Assembly: GCF_900156745.1 (NCBI RefSeq)
Contig: NZ_LT707065.1
Coordinates: 5,096,086-5,160,085 of the forward strand
DNA: 64,000 nt
Direction of reading: 5' to 3'
Origin: Achromobacter sp. MFA1 R4
GTDB lineage: Bacteria > Pseudomonadota > Gammaproteobacteria > Burkholderiales > Burkholderiaceae_B
The stretch's first letter is position 1. Every line of letters begins with the position of its first letter. The position numbers and the translations under genes are program-made. Under the pieces are notes generated by a model. It had not been told where the DNA came from. It worked only from the letters and a program-made list of their open reading frames with translations, and searched no databases. Below are positions 15,703 through 24,974 of this stretch, in pieces.

Positions 15703-17415
15703 TCATTGGCCCGAGCGGGCGATGCGGGCTTGCGCGGCCTCGCGGATGCCCATGAGGGTTTCGCCGGGCGCGATGCCGTTGGCGTCGTAGCGGATCTCCA
15801 GCAGCGCGGGCAGGCTCTCGCGTTCGGCGAACGCCAGCGCGCGCTCGAAGGCCGGGCCGAAGTCGGCGGTGTTTTCGACCGCCTCGCCGTAGCCGCCGTA
15901 GCCGCGGATGATCTGGGTGAAGTCGGGGTTCTCGAAGCCCAGCGCGATGGCGCGGGCGGGGAACTCGCGTTCCTGGTGGGCCCGGATCGTGCCCCAGATG
16001 CCGTTGTTGAAGACGAGCACGACCACGCCCAGGCGGTACTGCATGGCCACGCCCAGTTCCTGCATGTTCATCTGGAAGCAGCCGTCGCCCGCGTAGCAGA
16101 CCGCGGCGCGCTGGCGGTCTTCGAGCTTGGCGGAAATCGCCGCCGGCAGCCCGTAGCCCATCGAGCCGACAGTGGGCGTGAGGCTCGTGCCCGGTCCGGC
16201 GTAGCGGCGGTAGCGGTGCGGATACAGCGCGTAATTGCCCGCACCCACGGTGATGCAGGCGTTCGCCGGCAGGTGCGCGTCCACGTAGGCGGCGGCCGCG
16301 TCCAGGCTCATCGGGCCGGGCGAGGGCAGCGGCGCCAGGCTGTCGACCAGTTCCTGATGCGCGGCGCGCACCTTGTCGCCGCGCGGCGCGGCATGGCCGG
16401 GCGCCAGGCCCGCCACGGCGGCGGCGAAGCTGGCCACGTCGGCGACGATGGCCTGCGTGGGCGAAAACACGCGGCCCAGTTCGGCAGCGTCGGGATACAC
16501 GTGGATGAGCTTCTGGCGCGGCAGCGGGCTTTCGAGCAGGGTGTAGCCCTCGGTCGTGGCCTCCCCCAGCCGCGTGCCCACGGCCAGCACCAGGTCGGCA
16601 TCGCGCAGGCGTTGGCGCAGCGCGGGCGTCATGGCCCAGCCGACGTGGCCGGCGGCGTTGGGGTGGCGCTGGTCGAAGCACTCCAGGCGGCGCCACGCGG
16701 TGCCCACGGGCAATTCGAAGCGCTCGGCGAAACCGGCGATCTGGTCGATGGACGCCTGGCGCCAGCCGTTGCCGCCCACGAGCAGGAAGGGGCGCTCGGC
16801 CGCGTCCAGCAATTCAGTCATGCGCGCCAGGTCGGCGGCGCCGGGGTGGCTGTGCACGCGCGGGTAGCGCGGCAGGTCGGCCACGCGGGCGCGGCCCCAC
16901 AGCGTGTCTTCGGGCAGCGCCAGCACCACCGGGCCCGGACGGCCGCTGGTGGCCACGGCGAAGGCGCGCGAGATGAACTCGGGGATGCGGTCGGTGCGGT
17001 CGATCTGGGCCACCCACTTGGCCATCTGCCCGAACATCCGGCGGTAGTCGATCTCCTGGAAGGCCTCGCGCTCGATGAAGTCGTTGCCGACCTGGCCCAC
17101 GAACAGGATCATCGGCGTGGAGTCCTGGAACGCGGTGTGCACGCCGATGCTGGCGTTGGTCGCGCCCGGTCCGCGCGTGACAAAGCAGATGCCGGGTTCG
17201 CCGGTCAGCTTGCCGTAGGCCTCGGCCATGTAGGCCGCGCCGCTTTCCTGGCGGCAGACGATCGGCTCGATCGCGCCGGTGTGCTCGTTCAGCGCGTCGA
17301 TGCAGGGCAGATAGCTTTCGCCGGGAATCATGAATACGCGGCGCGCGCCATGGATGCGCAACTGCTGCATCAGGATCTGACCGCCGTTGCGTTCGGGAAT
17401 TGCTGCTGACGTCAT
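15703..17415 (-). CDS. Thiamine-diphosphate enzyme, acetolactate-synthase-like
   Basis: ThDP-dependent enzyme of 570 residues in the AHAS/benzoylformate decarboxylase superfamily. It shows the catalytic glutamate segment 'CRQESGAAYMAEAYGKLTG', the middle domain ('LVLAVGTRLGEATTEGY') and the ThDP/Mg motif 'GDGCFQMNMQELGVAM ... NNGIW'. The ATG at 17415 is chosen because it overlaps the preceding TGA and GGAG stands upstream. It is unlikely to be the housekeeping biosynthetic enzyme, because there is no small regulatory subunit gene and the neighbours are transporters and catabolic genes. It could decarboxylate or carboligate a 2-oxoacid formed in the pathway. Confidence 0.85.
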   Translation of the reverse strand: MTSAAIPERNGGQILMQQLRIHGARRVFMIPGESYLPCIDALNEHTGAIEPIVCRQESGAAYMAEAYGKLTGEPGICFVTRGPGATNASIGVHTAFQDSTPMILFVGQVGNDFIEREAFQEIDYRRMFGQMAKWVAQIDRTDRIPEFISRAFAVATSGRPGPVVLALPEDTLWGRARVADLPRYPRVHSHPGAADLARMTELLDAAERPFLLVGGNGWRQASIDQIAGFAERFELPVGTAWRRLECFDQRHPNAAGHVGWAMTPALRQRLRDADLVLAVGTRLGEATTEGYTLLESPLPRQKLIHVYPDAAELGRVFSPTQAIVADVASFAAAVAGLAPGHAAPRGDKVRAAHQELVDSLAPLPSPGPMSLDAAAAYVDAHLPANACITVGAGNYALYPHRYRRYAGPGTSLTPTVGSMGYGLPAAISAKLEDRQRAAVCYAGDGCFQMNMQELGVAMQYRLGVVVLVFNNGIWGTIRAHQEREFPARAIALGFENPDFTQIIRGYGGYGEAVENTADFGPAFERALAFAERESLPALLEIRYDANGIAPGETLMGIREAAQARIARSGQ

Positions 17416-18341
17416 GCGCAGTCTCCTAGTTGCGGGGCGGCCTGCGCGCGGCGCTCGGCGGCCCATTGTTCGAATTGTCGGTGGCGCGCCAGCAGGCGGC
17501 GCGCGGTGTTGTAGACGGGCGGGTCGATGCGCTCGGCGTCCTGGCGGCCGGCGCGCTGCGCCTCGAAGCGCGCCACGCAGTCCAGCGCGGCGGACACCTC
17601 GGCCGGCGCGGGGGTGAACACGGCGTGGATCACGGGGATCTGTTCGGCCACGGTGGCGCACTTGGACTTCAGGCCGATCCGGCGCGCCCAGCGCACGTCG
17701 GCCTCCAGCGCCGGCAGGTCGCGGTAGTTGAAGGGGCAGTCGATCGGCGCGCAGCCGGCCGCCGTGCAGTCCACCAGGAAGCGGGCGCGCAGGTGGTGCA
17801 GCTCGATGCCGTCCTTGCCGCGCTCCGCGCCCAGGCTCGCGGTCAGGTCTTCGGCCGCCAGCAGGCAGGCCGACACCCGCGGGCTGGCGGTCAGGATCTC
17901 GTAGGCGCGGTGCACGCCCAGGGCGGATTCCAGCGTGGGGACGATCTCGGTGCTGCCGGCGGGCAGGCCCAGCTCGGCTTCGAGCGCGCTGATGGCCTGG
18001 TCCAGCGCGGCGATCTGCGCGGCGCTTTCCGCATGCGGCAGAAAGACGGCGTCCGGCGCGCCGGGCATCACGCCCCGCAGGTCCGCCAGGCCGTCCTCTT
18101 CCAGCTTGTTGATGCGCACGGCCGCCACCACGCCCTGGGCGCGGCAGTCGGCGAACAGCGCGGCAATGCGCGGGCGCGCCGCCGGGCGGTCGGCCGGCGC
18201 GGTGAACTCTTCCAGGTCGGCGACCAGGGCGTCGGCGCCGCTGGCCAGGCCCGCGGCCTGGGCCGCGGCATCCATGCCAGGCACGAACATCCAGCTACGG
18301 CGCAGGGCCGCCGGACGGCGCAGGGAGGTAACAGGGATCAT
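17412..18341 (-). CDS. HpcH/HpaI aldolase, CitE-like lyase
   Basis: CitE-type TIM-barrel lyase of 309 residues. Visible motifs are 'LRRSWMFVPGMD', 'ADALVADLEEFTAPADRPAA' (a metal/substrate loop where the second acid is Glu-Glu rather than the common Glu-Asp) and 'VAAVRINKLEEDG'. The later 'LLAAEDLTASLGAERGKDG' carries the second acidic metal ligand. Family members cleave (S)-citramalyl-CoA, malyl-CoA or free 2-hydroxy acids. It overlaps both neighbours by 4 bp (the TRAP permease upstream, the ThDP enzyme downstream), so it is in the operon. Whether it uses a CoA ester is not clear; no CoA-transferase is nearby. Confidence 0.82.
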   Translation of the reverse strand: MIPVTSLRRPAALRRSWMFVPGMDAAAQAAGLASGADALVADLEEFTAPADRPAARPRIAALFADCRAQGVVAAVRINKLEEDGLADLRGVMPGAPDAVFLPHAESAAQIAALDQAISALEAELGLPAGSTEIVPTLESALGVHRAYEILTASPRVSACLLAAEDLTASLGAERGKDGIELHHLRARFLVDCTAAGCAPIDCPFNYRDLPALEADVRWARRIGLKSKCATVAEQIPVIHAVFTPAPAEVSAALDCVARFEAQRAGRQDAERIDPPVYNTARRLLARHRQFEQWAAERRAQAAPQLGDCA

Positions 18342-19621
18342 TGCACGTGCCTCGGCAGGAACAGGACGAGTTCAGGGACAAAGGTCAGCAGCAGCATCAC
18401 GGCCGTCATGGCCAGCATCATCCACGACAGCGGACGCAGCGTCTGCATCATGTTGATGCCGCCGATCTTGCAGGCGGCCATCAGGTCCACACCCACCGGC
18501 GGCGTATTGGCGCCGATCGCCATGTTGATCGACAGCAGGATGCCGAAGTGGACCGGATCGATGTTGTAGTGGGCCAGCACCGGCATCACGACCGGCGCGA
18601 CGATGATGATGACCGGGATCGCTTCCATGAAAGTGCCCAGTAGCAACAGCACCACCGTCAGCACCAGCAGCACGGCGACGCGGCTGTCGGTCCATTCGAC
18701 CAGCAGCGTGGAGAGTGCCTGCGGCACCTGTTCGGCCACCAGCACCCAGGCGAACAGCCCCGAGGCGCCGATGAGCAGCAGGATGGAGGCGCTGCTCTCG
18801 CCGGTGGACTTCAGGTTGTCCCACAGCGAGCGCAGGCTCAGCGTGCGGTACCAGAAAAAGCCGATCAGCACCGCGTAGAGGATGGCGCTGGACGCGGCCT
18901 CGGTGGCGGTGAAGATGCCGAAGCGGATGCCGCCGATGATCAGGACGGGCACCATCAGCGCCGGCAAGGCGTCGACCGCGGCGGCGCGCAGCTCTTCCCA
19001 GGAGAACGGCTGGCCGCCCGCCCAGTTGTGCTTGCGCGATTGCCAGATGGCCACGCCGATCAGCGACAGGCCCAGCAGGATGCCAGGGATGATGCCGGCC
19101 ATGAACAGCTTGCCCACCGATGTATCGGTGATGGTGCCGTAGACGATCAGCACGATGCTGGGCGGGATGATGGTGGACGTGGCGCCCGCGCTGCCCACCA
19201 GCGCGCACGAGAACCCCTTGTCGTAGCCGCTGCGCGCCATGGCCGGCAGCAGCAGGCTGCCGATGGCCACCACGTCGGCCACGCCGGATCCGGACAAGGC
19301 TCCGAACATCAGGCAGGCCAGCACCGCGACCACGGCCAGGCCGCCCTTGATGTCGCCCACGATGGCGGCGCACAGCCGCACGATGCGCTGGGTCAGCCCG
19401 GCGCCGTTCATGAGCTGGGCCGCCAGGATGAAGAGCGGAATCGCCAGTAGCGTGAAGCTGTCCAGCCCCACCACGTACTGCTGCGCCGCCACCATCAGCG
19501 GCGCGGCATCGTAGACCGCCAGATAGGCCAGGCAGGACAACACCAGGCCGAAGGCAATGGGCATGTCGATCAGCACCGTGATCGTGAACACGCCCATCAG
19601 AAAGAGAGCACCCGAAGACAT
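18338..19621 (-). CDS. TRAP transporter large permease (DctM family)
   Basis: Membrane transport subunit of a TRAP system, 427 residues, with about 12 hydrophobic segments. Signature sequences are 'LDSFTLLAIPLFILAAQLMN', 'LFGALSGSGVADVVAIGSLL', 'SAGATSTIIPPSIVLIVYG' and 'INMAIGANTPPVGVDLM'. It imports organic acids using a sodium gradient together with the P and Q subunits encoded next door. The ATG at 19621 follows GGA by 6 nt. It is followed by a 4-bp overlap with the CitE-like gene, tying the transporter to the catabolic enzymes. Confidence 0.95.
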   Translation of the reverse strand: MSSGALFLMGVFTITVLIDMPIAFGLVLSCLAYLAVYDAAPLMVAAQQYVVGLDSFTLLAIPLFILAAQLMNGAGLTQRIVRLCAAIVGDIKGGLAVVAVLACLMFGALSGSGVADVVAIGSLLLPAMARSGYDKGFSCALVGSAGATSTIIPPSIVLIVYGTITDTSVGKLFMAGIIPGILLGLSLIGVAIWQSRKHNWAGGQPFSWEELRAAAVDALPALMVPVLIIGGIRFGIFTATEAASSAILYAVLIGFFWYRTLSLRSLWDNLKSTGESSASILLLIGASGLFAWVLVAEQVPQALSTLLVEWTDSRVAVLLVLTVVLLLLGTFMEAIPVIIIVAPVVMPVLAHYNIDPVHFGILLSINMAIGANTPPVGVDLMAACKIGGINMMQTLRPLSWMMLAMTAVMLLLTFVPELVLFLPRHVQ

Positions 19622-19623
19622 CG

Positions 19624-20100
19624 TTATTCCTTTACGGCGGGAGCGGGAGTGAACAGTTGCGCAAGGTGCACCACGACGGTGACCGCGCAGGCGAACGGCA
19701 ACGCCAGGTACACCGCGCCGGCGGACACGTCGAGCGCGGGCAGGGTCTGGTCCATCGTCAGCTCGGCCAGTTGCCAGCCGGCGTAGCCCAGCGCCACCAG
19801 CCCCACGATGATCAGCACCTGGTTCAGGCGTTCGAATGCGTTGAGCACCCGCGGATTGCGCACCACGAAGGGCAGCAGGCCGGCCATCAGGTGCGAACGC
19901 TCGAAGCTGCACACGACCCCGCCGACGAAGGCGGACCACACCAGCACCAGGCGCGGCAGCTCCTCGGCCCAGTGCGGCGTCGTGTGAGTGACGAAGCGGG
20001 AAAACACCACGTAGGTGATCAGGATCGCCAGCAAGGCCACCGCCAGGGCGGCGAAGGCCTTGCTGATGCCCGACAGGATGGCGGACAGTCGGTTGAGCAT
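19624..20100 (-). CDS. TRAP transporter small permease (DctQ family)
   Basis: Small membrane subunit, 158 residues, with four transmembrane segments and the DctQ core 'WAEELPRLVLVWSAFVGGVV' followed by 'ERSHLMAGLLP'. It bridges the DctM channel and the periplasmic receptor. It lies between the DctP gene (1-bp overlap, TAATG) and the DctM gene (2-bp gap). Confidence 0.93.
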   Translation of the reverse strand: MLNRLSAILSGISKAFAALAVALLAILITYVVFSRFVTHTTPHWAEELPRLVLVWSAFVGGVVCSFERSHLMAGLLPFVVRNPRVLNAFERLNQVLIIVGLVALGYAGWQLAELTMDQTLPALDVSAGAVYLALPFACAVTVVVHLAQLFTPAPAVKE

Positions 20101-21095
20101 TACTTGGCCTCGCGGTACTTCTGGACCAGCGCCATCAGTTCGGGGCCGTAGGTGACCGAGTAGGTCTTCCAGACCGGCTCGACGGCGGCGGCGAAGGCGG
20201 CCTTGTCCACGTCATTGACTTGCATGCCCTTGTCCTTGAGCTGGGCGACGAGCTGCTGGTCGCTGTCGCTGATCATCTTGCGCTGGGCGTCGCGCCACTT
20301 GTCGGCGGCGGCCTGCACGACCTTCTTGTCGTCGGCCGAGATCCGGTTCCAGACCGGCTTGGAAATGATCAGGCTGGCGGGGCCCCAGACGTGGCCGGTC
20401 AGCGACAGGTACTTCTGCACTTCGAAGAAGGACGAGGTGTAGATGATCGACAGCGGGTTTTCCTGCGCGTCGAACACCTTCTGCTGCAGGGCGGAGTAGA
20501 GCTCGCCGAAGGCCAGCGGCGCGGGGTTGGCGCCCAGCGCGGTGAAGGTGTCCAGGCGCATCTTGTCCGGCGTCACGCGGGTCTTCAGGCCGGACAGATC
20601 GGCGGGCTTGCTCACCGCGCCGCGGTTGTTCGTGACGTGGCGAAAGCCGTTTTCCCACCATGAGATGATGGTCAGGTTCTTCTTGTCGGCCAGCTTGGCC
20701 AGCGCCTGCCCCAGTTCGCCGTCAAAGGCCTTGTAGGCCTGCTGGGACGTGGACCAGGTGTAGGGCAGCTCGACCACGCCGAACTTGGGTTCGATGGGCT
20801 GCAGCGAACCCGAGCCGATGATGGCGGCGCCCTGGCTGCCGATCTGCAGGCCTTCCAGCATGGTTTTTTCATTGCCGAGCTGGCCGCTGGGGAACAGCAC
20901 GAAGTTGACGCGGCCGTCGGTCTTTTCCTTGACCTCCGCGGCAAAGCCTTCGGCGGCCTTGTTCCAGCTATGGCTGGGAGCCAGAACGTGGCCCAGCTTG
21001 ATGTCCAGGGCATGCGCGGAAAGCGGGGCAAGGGCGGCGCCGGCGAACAAGGCGGCGCCGAGCAGGGAAGCGAGTTTTCGGTGGGCGAAGGTCAT
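20100..21095 (-). CDS. TRAP transporter substrate-binding protein (DctP family)
   Basis: Periplasmic receptor of the TRAP system, 331 residues. The signal peptide spans about residues 1-29 ('APLSAHA-LDIK'). DctP hallmarks follow: 'HVLAPSHSWNKAAEGFAAEV', 'FPSGQLGNEKTMLEGLQIGS', 'KPADLSGLKTRVTP' with the carboxylate-binding Arg, and 'GELYSALQQKVFDAQENPLS'. It recognises an organic acid; the ligand is unknown. It is the first of three TRAP genes. 67 bp separate it from the upstream propeller gene, the widest gap in this part of the cluster. Confidence 0.94.
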   Translation of the reverse strand: MTFAHRKLASLLGAALFAGAALAPLSAHALDIKLGHVLAPSHSWNKAAEGFAAEVKEKTDGRVNFVLFPSGQLGNEKTMLEGLQIGSQGAAIIGSGSLQPIEPKFGVVELPYTWSTSQQAYKAFDGELGQALAKLADKKNLTIISWWENGFRHVTNNRGAVSKPADLSGLKTRVTPDKMRLDTFTALGANPAPLAFGELYSALQQKVFDAQENPLSIIYTSSFFEVQKYLSLTGHVWGPASLIISKPVWNRISADDKKVVQAAADKWRDAQRKMISDSDQQLVAQLKDKGMQVNDVDKAAFAAAVEPVWKTYSVTYGPELMALVQKYREAK

Positions 21096-21162
21096 GGCAA
21101 GGCTCCAGGATCGGAATATCGGAAAAGGATGGTGGTGGAGGGTCGGCGGGGTGCGGCCCCGC

Positions 21163-22296
21163 TCAATAGGATTGCCCCCGCATCGAGGCGGGGTGGCCGG
21201 GTAGCGCGATGCGCGTCCCGGTGTCGGACAGGCCGTTGTCTCCCACGGCCAGGACCTGCATGCTGGCGTCGAGGAAGTTCCCGACGTACAGAAAGCGGCT
21301 ATCGGGACTGAAGGCGACACCCTCGGGCAGCGCGCCGACCTCGATGGCGCCGGCGCGCGTCACGCGCAGGCCCTTGATGCGAAGCAACACGATCTGCCCG
21401 CGCGGATGATGGAACCAGGCGCTGGATGGATTGTTCGAGCCCTGCACGATGGCGACCGCCGCGTAGCGCCCGTCCGGGCTGATGGCGATGCCCTCGGGGC
21501 CGTCCTCGACCATCACGCGGTCCACCACGCGCGGCGGCGTGCTGGACAGGTCGACCACGCTGACCGAATCGGCGTGGCCGTCGGAGGCGGTGGCGCTGCC
21601 CATGTCGACCACCAGGGCCAGCGCGCCGTCGGGCGACACCACGAGATTGAAGGGCACCAGGCCGGTGGTCAGGTCTTCGGACGGGTCGTGGGAAACGCGC
21701 GGCGTCGGGCCGCTTTCATCGATGTGCAGCACGCCCAGCCGGTGCGTGTCGGTCTTGACCACGAAGGCGCGCCTGCCGTCCGCCGCAAAGGACACGGCGA
21801 CCACTGCCGTGCCCATGTCGACCTCGCCGCACACGTCGGCCCGGCCGCCGGCCAGGCGCAGCACCGACACCGACCGGCCGGCCTTGTTGGCCACCAGCGC
21901 CAGCGTGCCGGCGCGGTTGATCGACAGCCCGGAGGGCTGCAGGCCCGCCTGCAGGGTCTGCACGACGGCGGGCGGCGTGACGGCCAGGTCGATCACGTGG
22001 ACGTCGCGGCCGGGCGCGGGCTGCCAGCCGTTGCCGTCCGCGTGGGGCAGCCATTCCATCGAGTCGGCGATCAGCGCCAACCGTTGGTCCGGCGCCACCG
22101 CCAGGTTGACCGGGGGGCCGAACAGCGAATTCGGCAGCGCCAGCGTCGCGACGAGGGCCGGCGCCGCGGGGTCGGCGTTCGCGTCGAAGATGCTGAGCGT
22201 GTCTCGGCCGGGCGCCAGGTAGCGGATACGGCCGTCGTCCCAGGTGACTTTTTCGTCGTTGCCGACCAGGAGGTAATGCGGGGCGCGCGCGCTCAT
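21163..22296 (-). CDS. YVTN-type beta-propeller protein
   Basis: A 377-residue protein built of repeated beta-propeller blades, each with an 'SPDGRYAAVA', 'SPDSRFLYVGNFLD' or 'SINRAGTLALVANKAGRSV' type signature (seven-bladed YVTN/lactonase-like fold). I see no signal peptide, so it appears cytoplasmic. Its ATG overlaps the stop of the upstream ATPase gene (ATGA), tying it to the ABC importer operon. It might be a lactonase such as a 6-phosphogluconolactonase relative or a scaffold. Catalytic residues cannot be assigned from sequence alone. Confidence 0.75.
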   Translation of the reverse strand: MSARAPHYLLVGNDEKVTWDDGRIRYLAPGRDTLSIFDANADPAAPALVATLALPNSLFGPPVNLAVAPDQRLALIADSMEWLPHADGNGWQPAPGRDVHVIDLAVTPPAVVQTLQAGLQPSGLSINRAGTLALVANKAGRSVSVLRLAGGRADVCGEVDMGTAVVAVSFAADGRRAFVVKTDTHRLGVLHIDESGPTPRVSHDPSEDLTTGLVPFNLVVSPDGALALVVDMGSATASDGHADSVSVVDLSSTPPRVVDRVMVEDGPEGIAISPDGRYAAVAIVQGSNNPSSAWFHHPRGQIVLLRIKGLRVTRAGAIEVGALPEGVAFSPDSRFLYVGNFLDASMQVLAVGDNGLSDTGTRIALPGHPASMRGQSY

Positions 22297-23105
22297 GCGG
22301 CCAGCTCCTGGACTTGCGGCACGGCCAGCGTGGCCCCGATCAGCTGCCGTGTGTAGGGATGCTGGGGCGCGAAATAGACCTGGCCGGCGTCGCCGCGTTC
22401 GACCACGCGGCCGCCTTGCAACACCACGATGTCGTCGGCGATGTGCTGCACCACGGCCAGGTTGTGGCTGATGAAGAGGTAGCCCAGGCCGCGCTCGCGC
22501 TGCAGGGCCATGAGCAGGTTCAGGATCTGCGCCTGCACCGACACGTCCAGGGCCGAGGTGGGCTCGTCGCAGATCAGCAGTTGCGGTTCCAGCATCAGGG
22601 CGCGGGCGATCGCCACGCGCTGGCGCTGCCCGCCGGAAAGTTCGCGGGGATAGCGGCCGGCAAAGGCCGGCACCAGTCCGACCGCGTCCATCATCCGGCG
22701 CACCGAGGCGGCGCGCGAGGCCGCGTCGCCGATGCCGTGCACGCGCAGCGGCGCGGTCAGGATCTCGCTGATGGTGCGCCGCGGGTTCAGCGACGAATAG
22801 GGGTCCTGGAACACCATCTGGATGCGGCGGGCGCGGGTGCGCGCGGGCATCGCGGCCAGCGGCCCGCCGTCCAGCAGCGCCTGGCCCTGCGTGGGCGCCA
22901 GCAGCCCCAGCATCAGCTTGGCGATGGTGGATTTGCCGCTGCCGGACTCGCCCACCAGGCCGACGGTGCGGCCGGGAGGCACGTGCAGGTCGATATCGTG
23001 CAGGATCCGGGGCGCCGGACGGCGCGAGAACAGGCTGGCGCGGGCGTACTGGAACGACAGCCCATTCAGGCTGATGCCGGCGTGTTGCGTGGCGGGCTGG
23101 CTCAT
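22293..23105 (-). CDS. Peptide-type ABC transporter ATPase (DppF/OppF class)
   Basis: Nucleotide-binding subunit, 270 residues. It has Walker A 'GESGSGKST', the Q-loop 'MVFQDPYSSLNPRRTI', signature 'LSGGQRQRVAIARAL' and Walker B 'LLICDEPTSALDVS', with the C-terminal oligopeptide-transporter extension starting 'YFAPQHPYTRQLI'. It pairs with the DppD-like ATPase just upstream (4-bp overlap) to drive import through the DppBC-like permeases. Confidence 0.94.
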   Translation of the reverse strand: MSQPATQHAGISLNGLSFQYARASLFSRRPAPRILHDIDLHVPPGRTVGLVGESGSGKSTIAKLMLGLLAPTQGQALLDGGPLAAMPARTRARRIQMVFQDPYSSLNPRRTISEILTAPLRVHGIGDAASRAASVRRMMDAVGLVPAFAGRYPRELSGGQRQRVAIARALMLEPQLLICDEPTSALDVSVQAQILNLLMALQRERGLGYLFISHNLAVVQHIADDIVVLQGGRVVERGDAGQVYFAPQHPYTRQLIGATLAVPQVQELAA

Positions 23106-24100
23106 GCGGGGACTCCATGGCGCAGGGCGCCGGGTTTCACGCACAGGCAGCGGTGGCCGTCCTGCTGCTGTTGCGGGAAGGGCTGCGCGCAGCGCGGTTC
23201 CGCGACCGGGCAGCGTTCCCGGAAGGCGCAGCCGGTGATCGGGGTGTCTAGCGACGGCACCGCGCCGGAGATCGTGGCCAGGTCGGCCCGGGGCGTCGTG
23301 CGCCCGGGCTGTGGAATGCAGTTGAGCAGCATCGACGTATACGGATGGCTGGGGCGCTCCAGCACCTCGCGCACCGTGCCGCCTTCGACGATGTCGCCGG
23401 CGTACATCACGATGACGTGGTCGGCGATGCGCGCCACCAGGCCCATGTCGTGCGAAATGAACACCATGCCCAGGCCGAATTCGGCCTGGATGTCGCGCAG
23501 CAGGTCCAGCAGCTCCGCCTGCACCGTGACGTCCAGCGCCGTGGTGGGTTCGTCGGCGATCAGCAGTTCCGGGCCGCACATCAGCGCCATCGCGATCATC
23601 ACGCGCTGGCGCAGGCCGCCGGACAGTTCGAACGGGTACTGGCGCATGCGCTCGCCAGGGTTGGCGATCCCGACGCGGCGCAGCAGATACTCGGCGCGTT
23701 CGGCGGCTTCGCGCCGGCTGACGCGCTTGTGGCGGCGTAGCACGTCGATGAGCTGGGTGCCGATGTTGAACACCGGATTGAGCGACGTCATGGGGTCCTG
23801 GAAGATCATGGCGATGCGTGCGCCGCGCAGCTGCGCCAGCCCCGCTGGCGTCAACGCCGACAGGTCCTGGCCCGCGAACTCCAGCCGCGCCACGCGGCGC
23901 CGCGCCGCCGCCGGCAGCAGGTCCAGCAGGGCCAGCGCGGTCAACGACTTGCCGCAGCCGGATTCGCCCACGATGCACAGCGTCTTGCCGCGTTCCAGGG
24001 TGAAGTCCACGGCGCGCACCACGTGCTTGGTGTGCGTGGGGGCGTGGATGTCGATGTGCAGGTCCTGGACCCGCAGCAGCGGAGCGTGGGTGGCGGTCAT
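23102..24100 (-). CDS. Peptide-type ABC transporter ATPase (DppD/OppD class)
   Basis: Nucleotide-binding subunit, 332 residues. Walker A is 'GESGCGKSLTA', Q-loop 'MIFQDPMTSLNPVF', signature 'LSGGLRQRVMIAMAL', Walker B 'LLIADEPTTALDVT'. The C-terminal extension carries the Cys-rich segment 'CAFRERCPVAEPRC', the usual iron-sulfur-type motif of OppD/DppD. Overlaps the DppF-like gene by 4 bp and follows the DppC-like permease by 4 bp. Confidence 0.94.
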   Translation of the reverse strand: MTATHAPLLRVQDLHIDIHAPTHTKHVVRAVDFTLERGKTLCIVGESGCGKSLTALALLDLLPAAARRRVARLEFAGQDLSALTPAGLAQLRGARIAMIFQDPMTSLNPVFNIGTQLIDVLRRHKRVSRREAAERAEYLLRRVGIANPGERMRQYPFELSGGLRQRVMIAMALMCGPELLIADEPTTALDVTVQAELLDLLRDIQAEFGLGMVFISHDMGLVARIADHVIVMYAGDIVEGGTVREVLERPSHPYTSMLLNCIPQPGRTTPRADLATISGAVPSLDTPITGCAFRERCPVAEPRCAQPFPQQQQDGHRCLCVKPGALRHGVPA

Positions 24101-24104
24101 CGGG

Positions 24105-24974
24105 TCACCCCTTCTTCAGTTGGATGGCGCGCAGGCTTTCGCCGGCGCGGTTCACGCACAGCACCAGCAGGAACAGCACAACGCTGGGAATCACCACCAG
24201 CGATGGCTGGAACAGCATGTTTTCCTTGCCCTCGGCGATCATCAGTCCCAGCGAAGGCATCGGCGCCGGTACGCCCAGGCCCAGGAACGACAGCGAGGCT
24301 TCCAGCGTGATCGCCATCGCGGCGTCCACCGTGCCGATGATGAGCAGGTTGCCGACCAGATTGGGCAGGATGTCGCGCCAGATGATCTGCAGGTGCGTGC
24401 ACCCCAACAGGCGCGAGGCGGTGACGAACTCGGCATTGCGCAGTCCGGCCGCCATGGTGCGCGCGACCAGGGCGTAGCGTTCCCACAGCAGCAGGCCCAG
24501 CACCAGCACGACCACCGTGAGCGAGGCGCCCACCACCGACACCACGGCCAGCGCCACCAGGATGATGGGCAGCGCCAGGCGCGCCGTGATCAGGAACGAG
24601 ACGACGCGGTCCACCGCGCCGCCGAAGTAGCCGGCCATGACGCCCAGCGTGGTGCCGATCAGGCCGCCCATCAGCGCGACCGACAAGCCGATCAGCGCCG
24701 ACACGCGCACGCCGTACAGGGCGCGCGCCAGCACGTCGCGGCCGAGCTGGTCGGTGCCCAGGATGTGGTTCCAGTCGCCGCCTTCGGCCCAGACCGGCTC
24801 CTGCAAGCGCGCCAGCAGGTCCTGCGAGTACGGGTCGTGCGGAATCAAGTAGGGGCCGATCAGGCCGGCCAGCACCAGCAGCGCCAGCGCAGCCAGGCCC
24901 GCGTTGCGGCCGAAGCGGGCCAGGCGCGCGCCGCGCGGGGCGGCGGGCAGGGGGGAGGCAAGGGTATTGCTCAT
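24105..24974 (-). CDS. Peptide-type ABC transporter permease (DppC class)
   Basis: Inner-membrane permease, 289 residues, with six predicted membrane segments. The start region 'GTDQLGRDVLARALYGVRVS' is the DppC/OppC signature and the ATPase-contact loop reads 'EFVTASRLLGCTHLQII'. The start at 24974 is chosen because it overlaps the DppB-like stop by 4 bp and gives a normal family length. Confidence 0.94.
   Translation of the reverse strand: MSNTLASPLPAAPRGARLARFGRNAGLAALALLVLAGLIGPYLIPHDPYSQDLLARLQEPVWAEGGDWNHILGTDQLGRDVLARALYGVRVSALIGLSVALMGGLIGTTLGVMAGYFGGAVDRVVSFLITARLALPIILVALAVVSVVGASLTVVVLVLGLLLWERYALVARTMAAGLRNAEFVTASRLLGCTHLQIIWRDILPNLVGNLLIIGTVDAAMAITLEASLSFLGLGVPAPMPSLGLMIAEGKENMLFQPSLVVIPSVVLFLLVLCVNRAGESLRAIQLKKG

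Noticed and set aside
14536..17409. 957-codon open frame on the plus strand
   Set aside because: Antisense shadow of the M20 hydrolase and ThDP-enzyme genes, with biased composition and no recognisable fold.
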